Below, piece by piece: positions 50,932-59,806 of a stretch of 64,000 nucleotides of DNA. Source of the stretch: JACJVV01 sp964581515 (lineage in GTDB: Archaea; Nanobdellota; Nanobdellia; Woesearchaeales; JACJVV01). Position numbers and translations under genes: made by a program. The DNA lies in contig CAZOOV010000005.1 of NCBI GenBank assembly GCA_964581515.1, positions 62,001 to 126,000 on the forward strand, in the 5' to 3' direction. How positions within the stretch are numbered: position 1 is the first letter of the stretch; every line of letters starts with the position of its first letter. The notes beneath the pieces were generated by a model. That model worked only from the letters and a program-made list of their open reading frames with translations. It did not search any database and was not told the origin of the DNA.

Positions 50932-51780
50932 ATGAAAAAGAATAAAATGAAAAAACCATTGAAATTAAGAGATGTATTAGCTGAAAAACTTACAAAAAAA
51001 GAGATGGAATCTGCTCCAAATAGTTTTGATGTAATTGGAAATATAGCAGTTCTTGAAGTAAAAGAAGAATTAATATCTAAAGAAAAAATAATTGGTGAGG
51101 CAATACTTTCTATGCATAAGAATGTAAACACTGTATGTAAAAGAGCAGGTGAGCATTCAGGCAAATATAGGACACAAAAATTAAAGATAATTGCAGGAAA
51201 AAGAACAAAAGAAACAATACATAAAGAAAGTGGATGCCAATTAAAATTACATATAGAAAAATGCTATTTTTCTTCAAGAAGTGGAACTGAAAGATTGAGA
51301 ATTGCCAACCAGATTAAGGAAGGAGAAGAAGTATTAGTGATGTTTTCTGGTATTGGACCTTTTGTGTGTGTTATAGGGAAAAACAGCAAATATAAGAGTA
51401 TAATAGGGGTTGAATTAAATCCTGTTGCACATAAATACGCCTCAGAGAATGTTAATCTTAATAAGATTAAAAATTGCGAAATTATAGAAGGCGATGTTAG
51501 AAAAGTTGTTCCTAAATTGAATAAAAAATATGATAGAATAATTATGCCTTTGCCAAGAACTGCTGAGGAATTCCTGGATACTGCTTTACTTGTTGCTAAA
51601 AAAGGCACTATGATTCATTTGTATGGTTTTTTAGGTGAAGATGAATTTAATGATTATAAGAAAAAAATAAAAAATATATGCAAGGAGAATAATTTTAAAG
51701 TGGATATTAAAGAGCTTGTCAAATGTGGGCAATTTTCACCACGTGTATTTCGAATATGTGTGGATTTTGAGGTAGTGTAA
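50932..51780 (+). CDS. trm5: tRNA (guanine37-N1)-methyltransferase, Trm5 family
   Basis: 282 residues. FDVIGNIAVLEV is the start of the Trm5 D2 domain; CYFSSRSGTERLRIANQI is the family signature; VLVMFSGIGPFVCVIGK is the SAM-binding motif I; VELNPVAHKYASENVNLN follows; MPLPRTAEEFLD corresponds to the N-L-P-x2-A catalytic motif, with Met in place of the usual Asn. The D1 domain of some archaeal Trm5 forms is absent. It methylates G37 next to the anticodon, preventing frameshifts. Two bases separate it from FEN1. Confidence 0.88.
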   Translation: MKKNKMKKPLKLRDVLAEKLTKKEMESAPNSFDVIGNIAVLEVKEELISKEKIIGEAILSMHKNVNTVCKRAGEHSGKYRTQKLKIIAGKRTKETIHKESGCQLKLHIEKCYFSSRSGTERLRIANQIKEGEEVLVMFSGIGPFVCVIGKNSKYKSIIGVELNPVAHKYASENVNLNKIKNCEIIEGDVRKVVPKLNKKYDRIIMPLPRTAEEFLDTALLVAKKGTMIHLYGFLGEDEFNDYKKKIKNICKENNFKVDIKELVKCGQFSPRVFRICVDFEVV

Positions 51781-52635
51781 ATGCTAAGTGGGATTATTTT
51801 TGGCATAATACCTATGATTTGTTGGGGAATAGGGGATTTCTTAAGTGCAGGATTAACTAAGAAAATAGGTCCATTAAGAACTGCTACATGGGTACAAAGT
51901 ATAGCCTTAGTAATATACCTATGTATATTTACAATATTTTTTAGAACGATAGATATTTCTTCAATAGCATTATTCATGGTACTTGCAACTGGACTTGTTG
52001 GTACTATTGCATATCTAAATTTCTTTAAAGGATTACAAGAAGGTAAAGCTTCTGTCATTAGTCCACTAACTGCATGCTGGGGTATTATAACTGTTGTATT
52101 GAGCGTAATCTTATTCCAGGAAAAACTAGTGAGTATTAAGGTTATAGGGGTTGCATTGGCCATTTTAGGAGGCGTACTAACTTCTATAAGGTTTCATGAT
52201 ATATTTAAATTAAAGTTAAAAGAGATTGAAAAAGGAGTCTTATCTGGAATTATTGCTTTGTTGTTATATGGTGTATTCTTTACTATGACAAGTGTACTTG
52301 TAAAAGAAATAGGGTGGTTTTTACCAATATTTCTAATCAATATTTTTAGAGTCCCAATTCTTCAAAGTTGGACAGCAATAAAATATAAAATCAAATGGTT
52401 CCCGAAAAAAGCGATATATATCTTAATTATTATAGCTATCTTTGAGGCTGTAGCATTTTTATCTTATGGATACGGTGTTAGTTCAAACTATACATCGATC
52501 ATAGCTCCCATCACAGCGACAAGCCCCGTTATTGTAATAATCCTTGCAAGAATATTTACTAAGGAAACTTTAGAATGGAGCCAGATAGTGGGAATTATTT
52601 CTGCTATTTCGGGTATTGTATTACTTTCTTTGTAA
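51781..52635 (+). CDS. EamA/DMT-family transporter
   Basis: 284 residues, about ten hydrophobic helices in two halves; GLVGTIAYLNFFKGLQEGKASVISPLTACWGI and GVSSNYTSIIAPITATSPVIVIILA are EamA signature regions. The second such transporter in the window, again fused head-to-tail behind a translation gene (TAAATG directly after trm5). Substrate unknown. Confidence 0.82.
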   Translation: MLSGIIFGIIPMICWGIGDFLSAGLTKKIGPLRTATWVQSIALVIYLCIFTIFFRTIDISSIALFMVLATGLVGTIAYLNFFKGLQEGKASVISPLTACWGIITVVLSVILFQEKLVSIKVIGVALAILGGVLTSIRFHDIFKLKLKEIEKGVLSGIIALLLYGVFFTMTSVLVKEIGWFLPIFLINIFRVPILQSWTAIKYKIKWFPKKAIYILIIIAIFEAVAFLSYGYGVSSNYTSIIAPITATSPVIVIILARIFTKETLEWSQIVGIISAISGIVLLSL

Positions 52636-52678
52636 AATTGTTGAAATTTTATATGAAAATTGATAAGAATAGTTTTAT

Positions 52679-52949
52679 GCAGTAGGCTTTATGCCTACTG
52701 CGTTTCTGGAGCCTACAGACGGAAAACTGTAGAGATCAATACACCTGCTTAGCGGTTACATCCCTTAGAGATTGCACTCTAAAGGTACTAGCATTTAAGC
52801 TAGACATAAGCAAGCTTAGTCTAGCGAAATAATTCTAATAAAAAAAGAGTGATTAGATCAATACACATGCTCAGAAGTTACTCTTTGCTGTCATTGGCTC
52901 TCGCCTCTAATGGTGTTCACATCCTCATAGCATCTTGTGTGATCTTTTT
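52679..52949 (+). ncRNA. candidate structured non-coding RNA locus, family not recognised
   Basis: 335 bases between convergent genes hold no ORF but much secondary structure. GCAGTAGGC (52679-52687) pairs perfectly with GCCTACTGC (52693-52701). Further stems are CTACAG/CTGTAG (about 52713-52732), TTAGAG/CTCTAA (52765-52782) and CTAGAC/GTCTAG (52799-52824). A 27-base module (52733-52759) recurs at 52855-52881 with 23 identities. A TATA-like TTTATATG (52648-52655) is 26 bases before the first stem, and TTTTT ends the locus at 52944-52948, so a plus-strand RNA of about 270 bases is plausible. SRP RNA hallmarks were not found. The strand is uncertain. Confidence 0.4.
52733..52881. repeat. two-copy 27-base direct repeat inside the candidate RNA locus
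   Basis: Copies at 52733-52759 and 52855-52881 start with the identical AGATCAATACAC, continue TGCT and AG, and end GTTAC; 23 of 27 bases match and the spacing is 122 bases. The conserved blocks lie apart from the stems, as protein- or RNA-binding sites would. Confidence 0.85.
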
Positions 52950-52970
52950 GATTGAAACTTATGGATTTGA

Positions 52971-54623
52971 TTATTTAATTAATTGATGAAATAATGATGC
53001 ATTTAATTCAAATGCTGCAACAGGATATTCAAGTGCAAAATTGTTCAGAACCTCTGGACTCAGCTCTCCTATAGTGCCTATCGATTTCCCCTTCACAATA
53101 ATTTCACCCACCCTTCCTTCCATAAATGTTTTATTTGTTATTTCTTTAAGTTCGTATGTAACCTCTAGGTTTGAAAATATATAATCTAATACTTGTTTTA
53201 TTCGGGTGAAATCTACTTTATCTTCACAAAGAGCTACTGATAAATGTTGCTCTTCTTTTACACCTGTTTCTTCTTTAGCATCTTTTGTAAATACTGTGCC
53301 AATATCGAAAATATGCTGAGGATAATCATTATGCTTATTATGTGCTAATGTATCAAGCAAGGATGGCACCATGGCACTTCTTAAACAATTGAATTCTTCA
53401 GATATTGAATTAGCAAGCATCACTGGCTTTTTGCCAAATGAATGAGTTTGCATAACTTGATCATTAGAGATATTATATGTATACAATTCAGTTAATTTAA
53501 GTCCAATCAATAATTCTACAAGTTTTTTCTTTAATATTTCTAACTCACTTTCATGTGCGATTGTTGCTACCTTAGGAATTGTTTCATCAAAGTTCTCATA
53601 ACCATATGCAATTGCAATATCTTCTACTAAATCAATCTGATGTAACACATCTGCCCTATATGCAGGAACAAGCACGTTTTTTGACTTCTTCTCATAGCCA
53701 TATCCCATTTTTGAAAGTAGATTGATTACTTCTGTCTCTTTAAGTCCAAGCCCCAGTCGTTTATTGACATAATCAACATCAATTTTCATCTTATTTGGTG
53801 AAAGATCAGGGGAAGTTATCCTCTTATCTGGATAATTTAGCTCTAAAGAATATATCTTTCCGCCCATATCTGCTAATGCTGTAACTATCATATTAAGGCA
53901 TTTTGCAAGAACTTCATAATCAAAACCAGAGCATTCAATAAAAACACCAGTAGTTTGTTCTGATATTTTACCTACATCATGAGAGTTTATTATTGGTGGC
54001 ATCGAAAGTATGCCTCCTTTTGCATCCTTAAAAAAAGGAAATTTATCAAGACCTTCTAAAAGTTGACCATAATCCCTCCCTGTGGGATGTTGACTTAGGA
54101 TTTGTAGCCCTGTAATTTCTCTTGGAAATTCTAAAGGTTGAAATTTGACTTTTTTTGGATCTTCTCCAAAGAAAGTGACAGGAAATGTGATTTTTTCCAT
54201 AGGATACACCCCTATTGCCACTTTTTTTCTATTCCTACCATAACTGACATGAAGTTTTTCTTGTATCTGAATTATCTCCCTGATTTTCTCATCATCAAAC
54301 TTAAGATTCTTAACAATAGCACATGAAGTAAAAGGTCTCACTTTTGAAACTGATTTTTCTATGATTATCTTTTCTCCTGATTTTTCTATATCATATTTCT
54401 TTAGACCTTTATTTACTCCAATAAAACTAGAAAAAGCCCTAGCAAAGCCTTGTTCAGAAAGAAGATCAGGACGATTAGGAAATATTTCTACATTAATTTC
54501 ATTGCCTTCAATACTTTCGAGATCAGTACCTATCATAGAGATACGGTCCTTAAGCTCTTCTAATTTAAGCTTTTTACCTACAAGTTTTTCGAATACTTCT
54601 TTGTTAAGTGTTACAGTTGGCAT
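52971..54623 (-). CDS. pheT: phenylalanyl-tRNA synthetase beta subunit
   Basis: 550 residues, the archaeal length. LRDRISMIGTDLESIEGNEINVEIFPNRPDLLSEQG-type N-terminus (B1), the B3/B4 editing domain in the middle (SHDVGKISEQTTGVFIECSG), the B5 DNA-binding-like domain (LSPNKMKIDVDYVNKRLGLGL) and the inactive class II core (EDIAIAYGYENFDETIP ... FDIGTVF). It pairs with PheS in an alpha2-beta2 enzyme. Thirteen bases follow the pheS stop. Confidence 0.94.
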   Translation of the reverse strand: MPTVTLNKEVFEKLVGKKLKLEELKDRISMIGTDLESIEGNEINVEIFPNRPDLLSEQGFARAFSSFIGVNKGLKKYDIEKSGEKIIIEKSVSKVRPFTSCAIVKNLKFDDEKIREIIQIQEKLHVSYGRNRKKVAIGVYPMEKITFPVTFFGEDPKKVKFQPLEFPREITGLQILSQHPTGRDYGQLLEGLDKFPFFKDAKGGILSMPPIINSHDVGKISEQTTGVFIECSGFDYEVLAKCLNMIVTALADMGGKIYSLELNYPDKRITSPDLSPNKMKIDVDYVNKRLGLGLKETEVINLLSKMGYGYEKKSKNVLVPAYRADVLHQIDLVEDIAIAYGYENFDETIPKVATIAHESELEILKKKLVELLIGLKLTELYTYNISNDQVMQTHSFGKKPVMLANSISEEFNCLRSAMVPSLLDTLAHNKHNDYPQHIFDIGTVFTKDAKEETGVKEEQHLSVALCEDKVDFTRIKQVLDYIFSNLEVTYELKEITNKTFMEGRVGEIIVKGKSIGTIGELSPEVLNNFALEYPVAAFELNASLFHQLIK

Positions 54624-54636
54624 TTTATTGTGTGAT

Positions 54637-56169
54637 TCATCTCCAAATCTTTACTTCTTTAATTTCTTTCAAATCATTATTGTAAAGCTGTCTAATATCT
54701 TTAAATTTGTAAAAACTCATAATACCTCTTTCAAGACCTTGACCCCAAGCAAGAACTGGGCACTCAAATCCAAGTAAAGGTTTAACAAGTTCTGGACGAA
54801 AAATACCTGCACCACCTAATTCTATCCATTCTTTTTTCTCGGGATGGAATACATCAACTTCTAAACTTGGTTCAGTATAAGGGAAATGAGCAGGTCTCAT
54901 TCTCACCTTTTCAAATCCTAATTTATTGTAAAATTCTCTTAAATATCCTTTAAGATGCTTTAATGTTGCATTAGGATCTATAACAATGCCTTCTACTTGA
55001 TGAAACTCGAATAAATGTTTCCATGTAAGAGCTTCATTCCTATACACTTTATTGACTGAGAAGAATTTAGCTGGAAGATCCTCTTTTTTGAGTGAAGCAA
55101 TTGTCCTAGCTGAAAGAACAGTTGTATGAGTCCTCATCATATTTAATGATGCTTCATCTTCTGACCATTTACCCCCCCAGCCTTTACTACCTGTATCTGC
55201 GCCATTCTCATGTACTTCTTTTATCTTGTTCTTTAGCTCTGAAGGAAGTTTTGCCTTAGATGGATCTTTTACATAGAAAGTGTCCTGTTCTGTTCTTGCT
55301 GGATGATCTTGAGGAACAAATAAAACATCCAAATCCCAAAATGCTGATTGAATTAGGTTGCCTTCCATCTCCTTGAAACCAAGTTCAAGCCAAACTTTTT
55401 TGATATAATCAATAGATTGTTTGACAAAATGTCTTTTTCCGCCTGTAATCTTTGGAACATTTATTTTAATATCATAATGCCTAAATTTCTTATCTTTCCA
55501 TTTACCTGATTTAAGCATATCATGTGTAAGATTATCATCTAGCTCTTGACTTAACTTGTTTTTTTGTAAAATAAGTTTTTTTGCTTTCTCTGTAAGTTTT
55601 ACAAGTATGATTTTTTGTATATCAAGTTTGAGAATGTTTCTTCTTTTAATTAAATTATCAAATGCAAATTTTTCTTCATCCTTCAATGAATCTTTTTCAA
55701 TAGGAAATGATTTTTTTAAGAATATCTCTTCTAAACTCTCTTTTTCCAGAAGTTTAGTTCCTTGGGGCGCTTGTTTTATGAAAAGAGCTTTATCTTTATT
55801 TTCAGTTATAATAGCTACTTTTTTCTTTAAAGCACCTATGGATACACCAAATTCCTGTTGATTAAGATCTGCTTCTTTTTGCAAATCTTGTGCTGATTTA
55901 AACTCTTTTGTAGATGAAGCTTTTAATAATCTCTTTTCAGGTAAACCTTTCTTTGCATATATCTTACCATTATCATCAAGATCAATGATTTCTTGCTTGG
56001 TCTGATCAAGATTTATTATTTCTTTATTAGAAAGCCATTGTAGGGCACGCATCACCTCAATATCCTTCATATCTGATTTCTTAATGAGGTCTATATAAGA
56101 TATACCTTCCTCTAAATAGGGCAATAACTTCCTTTCTAAGGGATGAAGCTTATCTATGATGTTATCCAT
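54637..56169 (-). CDS. pheS: phenylalanyl-tRNA synthetase alpha subunit
   Basis: 510 residues. The N-terminal winged-helix domain (LHPLERKLLPYLEEGISYIDLIKKSDM) is typical of archaeal/eukaryal PheS. The class II catalytic core has FVPQDHPARTEQDTFYV, MRTHTTVLSARTIA, FFSVNKVYRNEALTWKHLFEFHQVEG (motif 2) and ELGGAGIFRPEL with AWGQGLERGIMSFY (motif 3). It charges tRNA(Phe) with PheT. First gene of a two-gene operon. Confidence 0.95.
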   Translation of the reverse strand: MDNIIDKLHPLERKLLPYLEEGISYIDLIKKSDMKDIEVMRALQWLSNKEIINLDQTKQEIIDLDDNGKIYAKKGLPEKRLLKASSTKEFKSAQDLQKEADLNQQEFGVSIGALKKKVAIITENKDKALFIKQAPQGTKLLEKESLEEIFLKKSFPIEKDSLKDEEKFAFDNLIKRRNILKLDIQKIILVKLTEKAKKLILQKNKLSQELDDNLTHDMLKSGKWKDKKFRHYDIKINVPKITGGKRHFVKQSIDYIKKVWLELGFKEMEGNLIQSAFWDLDVLFVPQDHPARTEQDTFYVKDPSKAKLPSELKNKIKEVHENGADTGSKGWGGKWSEDEASLNMMRTHTTVLSARTIASLKKEDLPAKFFSVNKVYRNEALTWKHLFEFHQVEGIVIDPNATLKHLKGYLREFYNKLGFEKVRMRPAHFPYTEPSLEVDVFHPEKKEWIELGGAGIFRPELVKPLLGFECPVLAWGQGLERGIMSFYKFKDIRQLYNNDLKEIKEVKIWR

Positions 56170-56312
56170 ATTAAGCTCTTAAATTAAGTGTACATTTATA
56201 AAAATTGTGTAGAGTGTTGTTTAGAAGAAAAAGAGATAAGAAAGAAGCTATAATTGAGTTAAAGAATATAGGAAAGGAAAATAAGAAAAAATAAGAAGAA
56301 AAAAAGCCTGGC

Positions 56313-57134
56313 TTATTTAGCTTTAGCTTTAGCTTCTACTTTTTTAAGACTTTTCCAAGCCACTTCAAATAAAGCTTGCAGTGCACTTGCAAAGAAAGGA
56401 GTGTTTACCCAAATACCAATATCATATGTAGGGTGTACTTCTTCATCATCAAGAACCATAAAAATTAATTCTTTTCCATCGACAATGATAAACCTTGCTT
56501 TAGCATCTGTATTACGAACATCTGCAACAGAAGATAGATCTTTAGCAGCAGCTGTATTTTGTTTAGTTATTGGAGCTGCAACTCTAATCTTAACTCCTCT
56601 TTTTTTGAGTTTTTCAAAAATAGGTTTAAGACCTTCTACTTTTCTCATTAATCCTTGAGAAGTTGTCATTATCTCAACTGTATTTTCAGCATTACGTATT
56701 GTAAGCTCAATATGGTTGTAGAGATTATGTCTTCCCCTAAGGCTTCCTGACAAATCAGTAGGTTCTACTAATTCAACACCTTGTGTATGTAGTGTGTTTA
56801 ATTCGTTTAGAAGTTCTGTTTCTCTTAAGTTATCGAGCCTGTTTATTTTTTCTTCTGCTTCTACTTTCATATTTTTCTTTACTCTCTCAACAACTTCTGA
56901 AGGTGAGATTGCGATATATTTAATCGGTTTACCCAGCTTCATAACAACAAATCCTTTTTTTTCAAGGCTTTCAAGAACATCATAACTTCTTGACCTTGGA
57001 ACATTTGCAATATCACTTAATTCGCCAGCTGTAGACACTCCCCTGGACAGCAATGCAGCCCATATTTTTACTTCATAAAGGTTTAGTGAGAAATAACGTC
57101 TAAGCTTGCTCAAAAATTCTTCTTTTACAATCAT
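56313..57134 (-). CDS. TrmB-family transcriptional regulator with effector domain
   Basis: 273 residues. A winged helix (LNLYEVKIWAALLSRGVSTAGELSDIANVPRSRSYDVLESLEKKGFVVMKLGKPIKYIAI), a short helical linker, then a phospholipase-D-like effector domain (HIELTIRNAENTVEIMTTSQGLMRKVEGL ... RFIIVDGKELIFMVLDDEE), as in the longer TrmB proteins that sense sugars. A GAGGGGG site precedes the ATG by about ten bases. It lies beside an inverted-repeat-rich gap and is divergent from TFE. Target genes unknown; autoregulation is likely. Confidence 0.85.
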   Translation of the reverse strand: MIVKEEFLSKLRRYFSLNLYEVKIWAALLSRGVSTAGELSDIANVPRSRSYDVLESLEKKGFVVMKLGKPIKYIAISPSEVVERVKKNMKVEAEEKINRLDNLRETELLNELNTLHTQGVELVEPTDLSGSLRGRHNLYNHIELTIRNAENTVEIMTTSQGLMRKVEGLKPIFEKLKKRGVKIRVAAPITKQNTAAAKDLSSVADVRNTDAKARFIIVDGKELIFMVLDDEEVHPTYDIGIWVNTPFFASALQALFEVAWKSLKKVEAKAKAK

Positions 57135-57788
57135 TTTGAACCATTCCCCCTCTTTTTTATTGTAGTTAAGACGACAAAAAATTATTTTCTCCCAATGAAT
57201 AATTTTTTAATCGTTATTAGTTGTTACTTAACAAACAACATAAAATGTCTCAACTGTACAATAAAAAAATTGAACTACTATTAATATGTTACGGTTTTTG
57301 ACTTAATGATAGTTACGCCATCTTTGTATCTACGTAACTCCAACGTTGTGACAACTGATATCTACTAGGCTATTGTAATTTATAAAGATTTAGATGATGA
57401 ATTTACTAGTCCATAATCAATATTTTTTAAGAGAGAAATTAAAGAGATAATAGAGGGAGAAAGAAGAATAAATATTATATAAATTATATATAAAAACTAA
57501 TAAAAACACAAGAATACCATAAAGTATATATATGAGTAATCATATTGAATGTTTAATTGGAGAGTAACAACAAGTGTGTTTTTGGCATAATAAAAGATTT
57601 ATAGGGAATTATCGCTTTATCTAAGAATTTTAAAGCTAATTTAAACCTATTTAATCATAATAAAGGGGTTTTAAGTTAAAAAAAAGCTTTAAATTTAGTA
57701 TAAGATAACATACATAAACCATAAAATTTATAAGAATTAAAATCAAAAAAATGAATGTTGGGTATAAACTAAATAGGTTGGTAAAATA
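57135..57788. promoter_or_regulatory. 650-base divergent control region between TrmB-family regulator and TFE
   Basis: No gene is supported here. From 57176 to 57355 the sequence is packed with inverted repeats: AAAAAATTATT/AATAATTTTTT (57176-57186, 57198-57208), GTTGTT/AACAAC (57220-57225, 57234-57239), GTTACG/CGTAAC (57312-57317, 57333-57338) and GTTGT/ACAAC (57345-57349, 57351-57355). The first overlaps the regulator's probable TATA box. From 57360 to 57788 the DNA is plain A+T-rich; TTTATAAG at 57727-57734 is the likely TATA box of TFE, with a leader of about 32 bases. Confidence 0.55.
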
Positions 57789-58454
57789 ATGAAAATAACA
57801 CAGAAAGCAATAGAACTTGTAATCCGAGAACTAATTGGAGAAGATGCATTGCCTTTAGTTGAAGTTCTAAAAAACCAGAGCAAAATTTCAGAATTTCAAA
57901 TCTCAACTAAGATCAAAACACCTGTCGATGTTATCAGAAATCAGTTATACCGGCTTTATAATCACAATTTAGTTACTTTTATCAGAAAAAAAGATAAGAA
58001 AAAAGGATGGTATATCTATTACTGGAGTTTGAATACAAATAGACTCAAATACCTCATATCAAATCTAAAAAAGAAAAGAGTTGAGAAATTACATGAACAT
58101 CTTTCTAGAGAAGAAGATGATCATTTCTTTGCGTGCGAAAATAGTTGTATAAGAGTTGATTTTGAACAAGCCACTAATTTTGAATATAGATGTCCAGAAT
58201 GTGGAGAATTGTTACATCAAGAAGATAATTCACAAAATATTGAAAAAATCAAGAAAGAAATAAAGAAATTAGAAAAAGAAATTGACGAAGAAAAAGAAAA
58301 ATTAGCTAAAGAAGAAATAAGTAGAGAAGAGGAAGAATCAAAGGAGAAAAAAGAACCAAAAACCAAAAAGACAAAGACAGTTAAAAAAACAAAAGCTAAA
58401 AAGACAAAAACAGCTAAAAAAACAACAAAACCAAAAAAGAAATCTAAAAAGTGA
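57789..58454 (+). CDS. tfe: transcription factor E (TFE-alpha)
   Basis: 221 residues. The N-terminal winged helix (LVEVLKNQSKISEFQISTKIKTPVDVIRNQLYRLYNHNLVTFIRKKDKKKGWYIYYWSLN) and the zinc ribbon (FACENSCIRVDFEQA ... YRCPECGELLH) match archaeal TFE/TFIIE-alpha. It helps TBP, TFB and RNA polymerase open the promoter. Residues after about 155 are a coiled coil and a Lys/Thr-rich basic tail (KKTKTVKKTKAKKTKTAKKT), longer than in most archaeal TFE proteins and likely DNA-binding. Confidence 0.93.
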   Translation: MKITQKAIELVIRELIGEDALPLVEVLKNQSKISEFQISTKIKTPVDVIRNQLYRLYNHNLVTFIRKKDKKKGWYIYYWSLNTNRLKYLISNLKKKRVEKLHEHLSREEDDHFFACENSCIRVDFEQATNFEYRCPECGELLHQEDNSQNIEKIKKEIKKLEKEIDEEKEKLAKEEISREEEESKEKKEPKTKKTKTVKKTKAKKTKTAKKTTKPKKKSKK

Positions 58455-58524
58455 GCATATAATTTCCTAATTCTAAAATATTAAATAACAAAAATAAAAG
58501 TAAAGAAAAAATGAGAAAATAAAA

Positions 58525-58755
58525 TTATTTCTTTTTCTTTTTTGATCTAGAAGCAAGTTTTCTTTCAATCTTTTTCTCTTCTGCCTCAATCTTTATTTCT
58601 TCAGCTGCGATCTTTTGTGCCATTCTTTCAATGTTAAGATCCATACGTGCTATTCTTCTTTCAACAAGAACTAAGACACGTAAGCTGTATACGATTGCTG
58701 CAAGAGTTCCTATTATGACTGCTAATACAAGCCTCAATAATAAATCTTCACCCAT
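58525..58755 (-). CDS. small membrane protein with basic coiled-coil tail
   Basis: 76 residues. One hydrophobic helix (LLLRLVLAVIIGTLAAIVYSLRVLVLV, residues 5-31), then a coiled coil of heptads (IARMDLNIERMAQKIAAEEIKIEAEEKKIERKL), ending in SRSKKKKK. A strong GGAGG Shine-Dalgarno lies eight bases before the ATG. Promoter: TTTTATAAAC near 58858-58868, minus strand. Role unknown; the layout suggests a membrane anchor facing the cytoplasm. Confidence 0.7.
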   Translation of the reverse strand: MGEDLLLRLVLAVIIGTLAAIVYSLRVLVLVERRIARMDLNIERMAQKIAAEEIKIEAEEKKIERKLASRSKKKKK

Positions 58756-58970
58756 TTTATTACCTCCTTTTTGAATATAATAATGGATTATGTGTTTTTT
58801 GTGTTAATATTTTTTATTTTGAAGTTGACCTTCTTGTATTTTTTTAATTACTTTGTTTATAAAATTTTCGTACTTTAGTATTCAATCTATATTCAGAAAT
58901 ATGAATACATAAAAATTCAAAAAATAACATTTATTAGTATTTATGTTAATATTTAAGCTTTAATACAGAT

Positions 58971-59372
58971 TTAGGCTTTAATGTGGTGCTTTGCCCCACA
59001 TGCTTGACATTTTAAGAAAGATATATTGTTTTCAACAAGTATTTTTGTATCTGGTTTACCACAATCATAACATAAAACAAAAAGATTTGCAAATTGTCTT
59101 ATTTTTCGATTAATATTTTTTGAAGATATTTTTGTATTGAATATAAGAAGATTATTTCTTATTTCGCCCGATGTTGCTAACTCCTTAAGTAAATATTTTA
59201 GTAAATGTGATTGATCTCTTTGTATTGTATTACAAATTTGTTGAAAATTACTAATGATTGTTTTATTACCTTGAAGATGACCGCGTACATTTGGTATTTC
59301 AAAACGTTCTCTAACAGAAACAATCTCAGGTAAATTATCATGTGCCCGTTTGAGTAGCTTGTTATAATCCAT
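58971..59372 (-). CDS. translation initiation factor aIF2 subunit beta
   Basis: 133 residues. RFEIPNVRGHLQGNKTIISNFQQICNTIQRDQSHLLKYLLKELATSGEIRNNLLIF is the core alpha/beta domain. The C-terminal zinc ribbon is FVLCYDCGKPDTKILVENNISFLKCQACGAKHHIKA, with two C-x2-C pairs. aIF2 delivers initiator Met-tRNA to the small ribosomal subunit. A minus-strand TATA box (TTTTATAAAC near 59394-59401) is about 26 bases before the ATG, so it is leaderless. It is divergent from the replication origin. Confidence 0.94.
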   Translation of the reverse strand: MDYNKLLKRAHDNLPEIVSVRERFEIPNVRGHLQGNKTIISNFQQICNTIQRDQSHLLKYLLKELATSGEIRNNLLIFNTKISSKNINRKIRQFANLFVLCYDCGKPDTKILVENNISFLKCQACGAKHHIKA

Positions 59373-59498
59373 ATGAAAAGGAGTGAGGTGTTGGTTTATA
59401 AAATTAATGATATTTAGGTGAGATTATGTATAATCATAAGTAGTTGTATAATTAAAGAAATAAAATAACTAATTATAATAACTTGAAATATAGTAACT

Positions 59499-59525
59499 CT
59501 CTCCCCTTGGTTTCCTATGGAACTC
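59499..59525 (-). other. origin recognition box (ORB 1)
   Basis: The minus strand reads GTTCCATAGGAAACCAAGGG then GAGAG. This matches the ORB consensus, a TTCCA-x2-GGAAAC dyad followed by GAAGGGG (here CAAGGGG). Orc1/Cdc6 contacts both the dyad and the G-string. Its G-string points away from the AT-rich block, opposite to ORB 2. Confidence 0.8.
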
Positions 59526-59579
59526 TTTTTTGAAGATGGTTGTGTTCATTCTTTTTTGTAGAGGTTGCAAAACATTTTT

Positions 59580-59700
59580 TAGAATATGTTTTTTTTAATA
59601 TATATATTATATTATATTATTTTTAATATTATAAATATATATATATATCGACTAAAAAAGAAAAAAATGAAAAAAAATCTTTAATTAAAGCAAAAAAAGA
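59580..59700. other. AT-rich duplex unwinding element
   Basis: About 120 bases with almost no G or C, including repeated ATATATAT and TTATATTATATTATT runs around 59596-59650. It lies between two inverted ORB boxes, where Orc1-driven melting would be expected. Confidence 0.7.
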
Positions 59701-59722
59701 GCATACCACAACTGATTAGTAA

Positions 59723-59750
59723 GTTCCAGTTGAAATGAAGGGGTGAGGGG
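59723..59750 (+). other. origin recognition box (ORB 2)
   Basis: GTTCCAGTTGAAATGAAGGG followed by GTGAGGGG. It differs from the common ORB core (GTTCCAGTGGAAACGAAGGG) at two positions only. Its orientation is the inverse of ORB 1. Confidence 0.85.
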
Positions 59751-59776
59751 TATAATACATATAGAATAAAACAATA

Positions 59777-59806
59777 AAATATTTAAAGCATACATTTCCA
59801 GTGGAA
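59777..59806 (+). promoter_or_regulatory. orc1/cdc6 promoter with an embedded mini-ORB
   Basis: ATTTAAAG (59781-59788) is the TATA box, 26 bases before the ATG at 59810. TTCCAGTGGAA (59796-59806) is the perfect ORB dyad without a G-string, and sits between the TATA box and the start site. Orc1 bound there would block its own transcription. Confidence 0.7.

Noticed and set aside
52679..52949. SRP (7S) RNA.
   Set aside because: The helix 8 signature (GGAAGG-type loop with AGCAGC) was not found on either strand, and the 5' and 3' ends of the locus do not pair.
57751..57789. Twelve-codon ORF (MNVGYKLNRLVK) overlapping the TFE start by one base, as a possible leader peptide.
   Set aside because: The nearest good TATA box (57727-57734) predicts transcription from about 57756, after this ATG, and so short an ORF is expected by chance.
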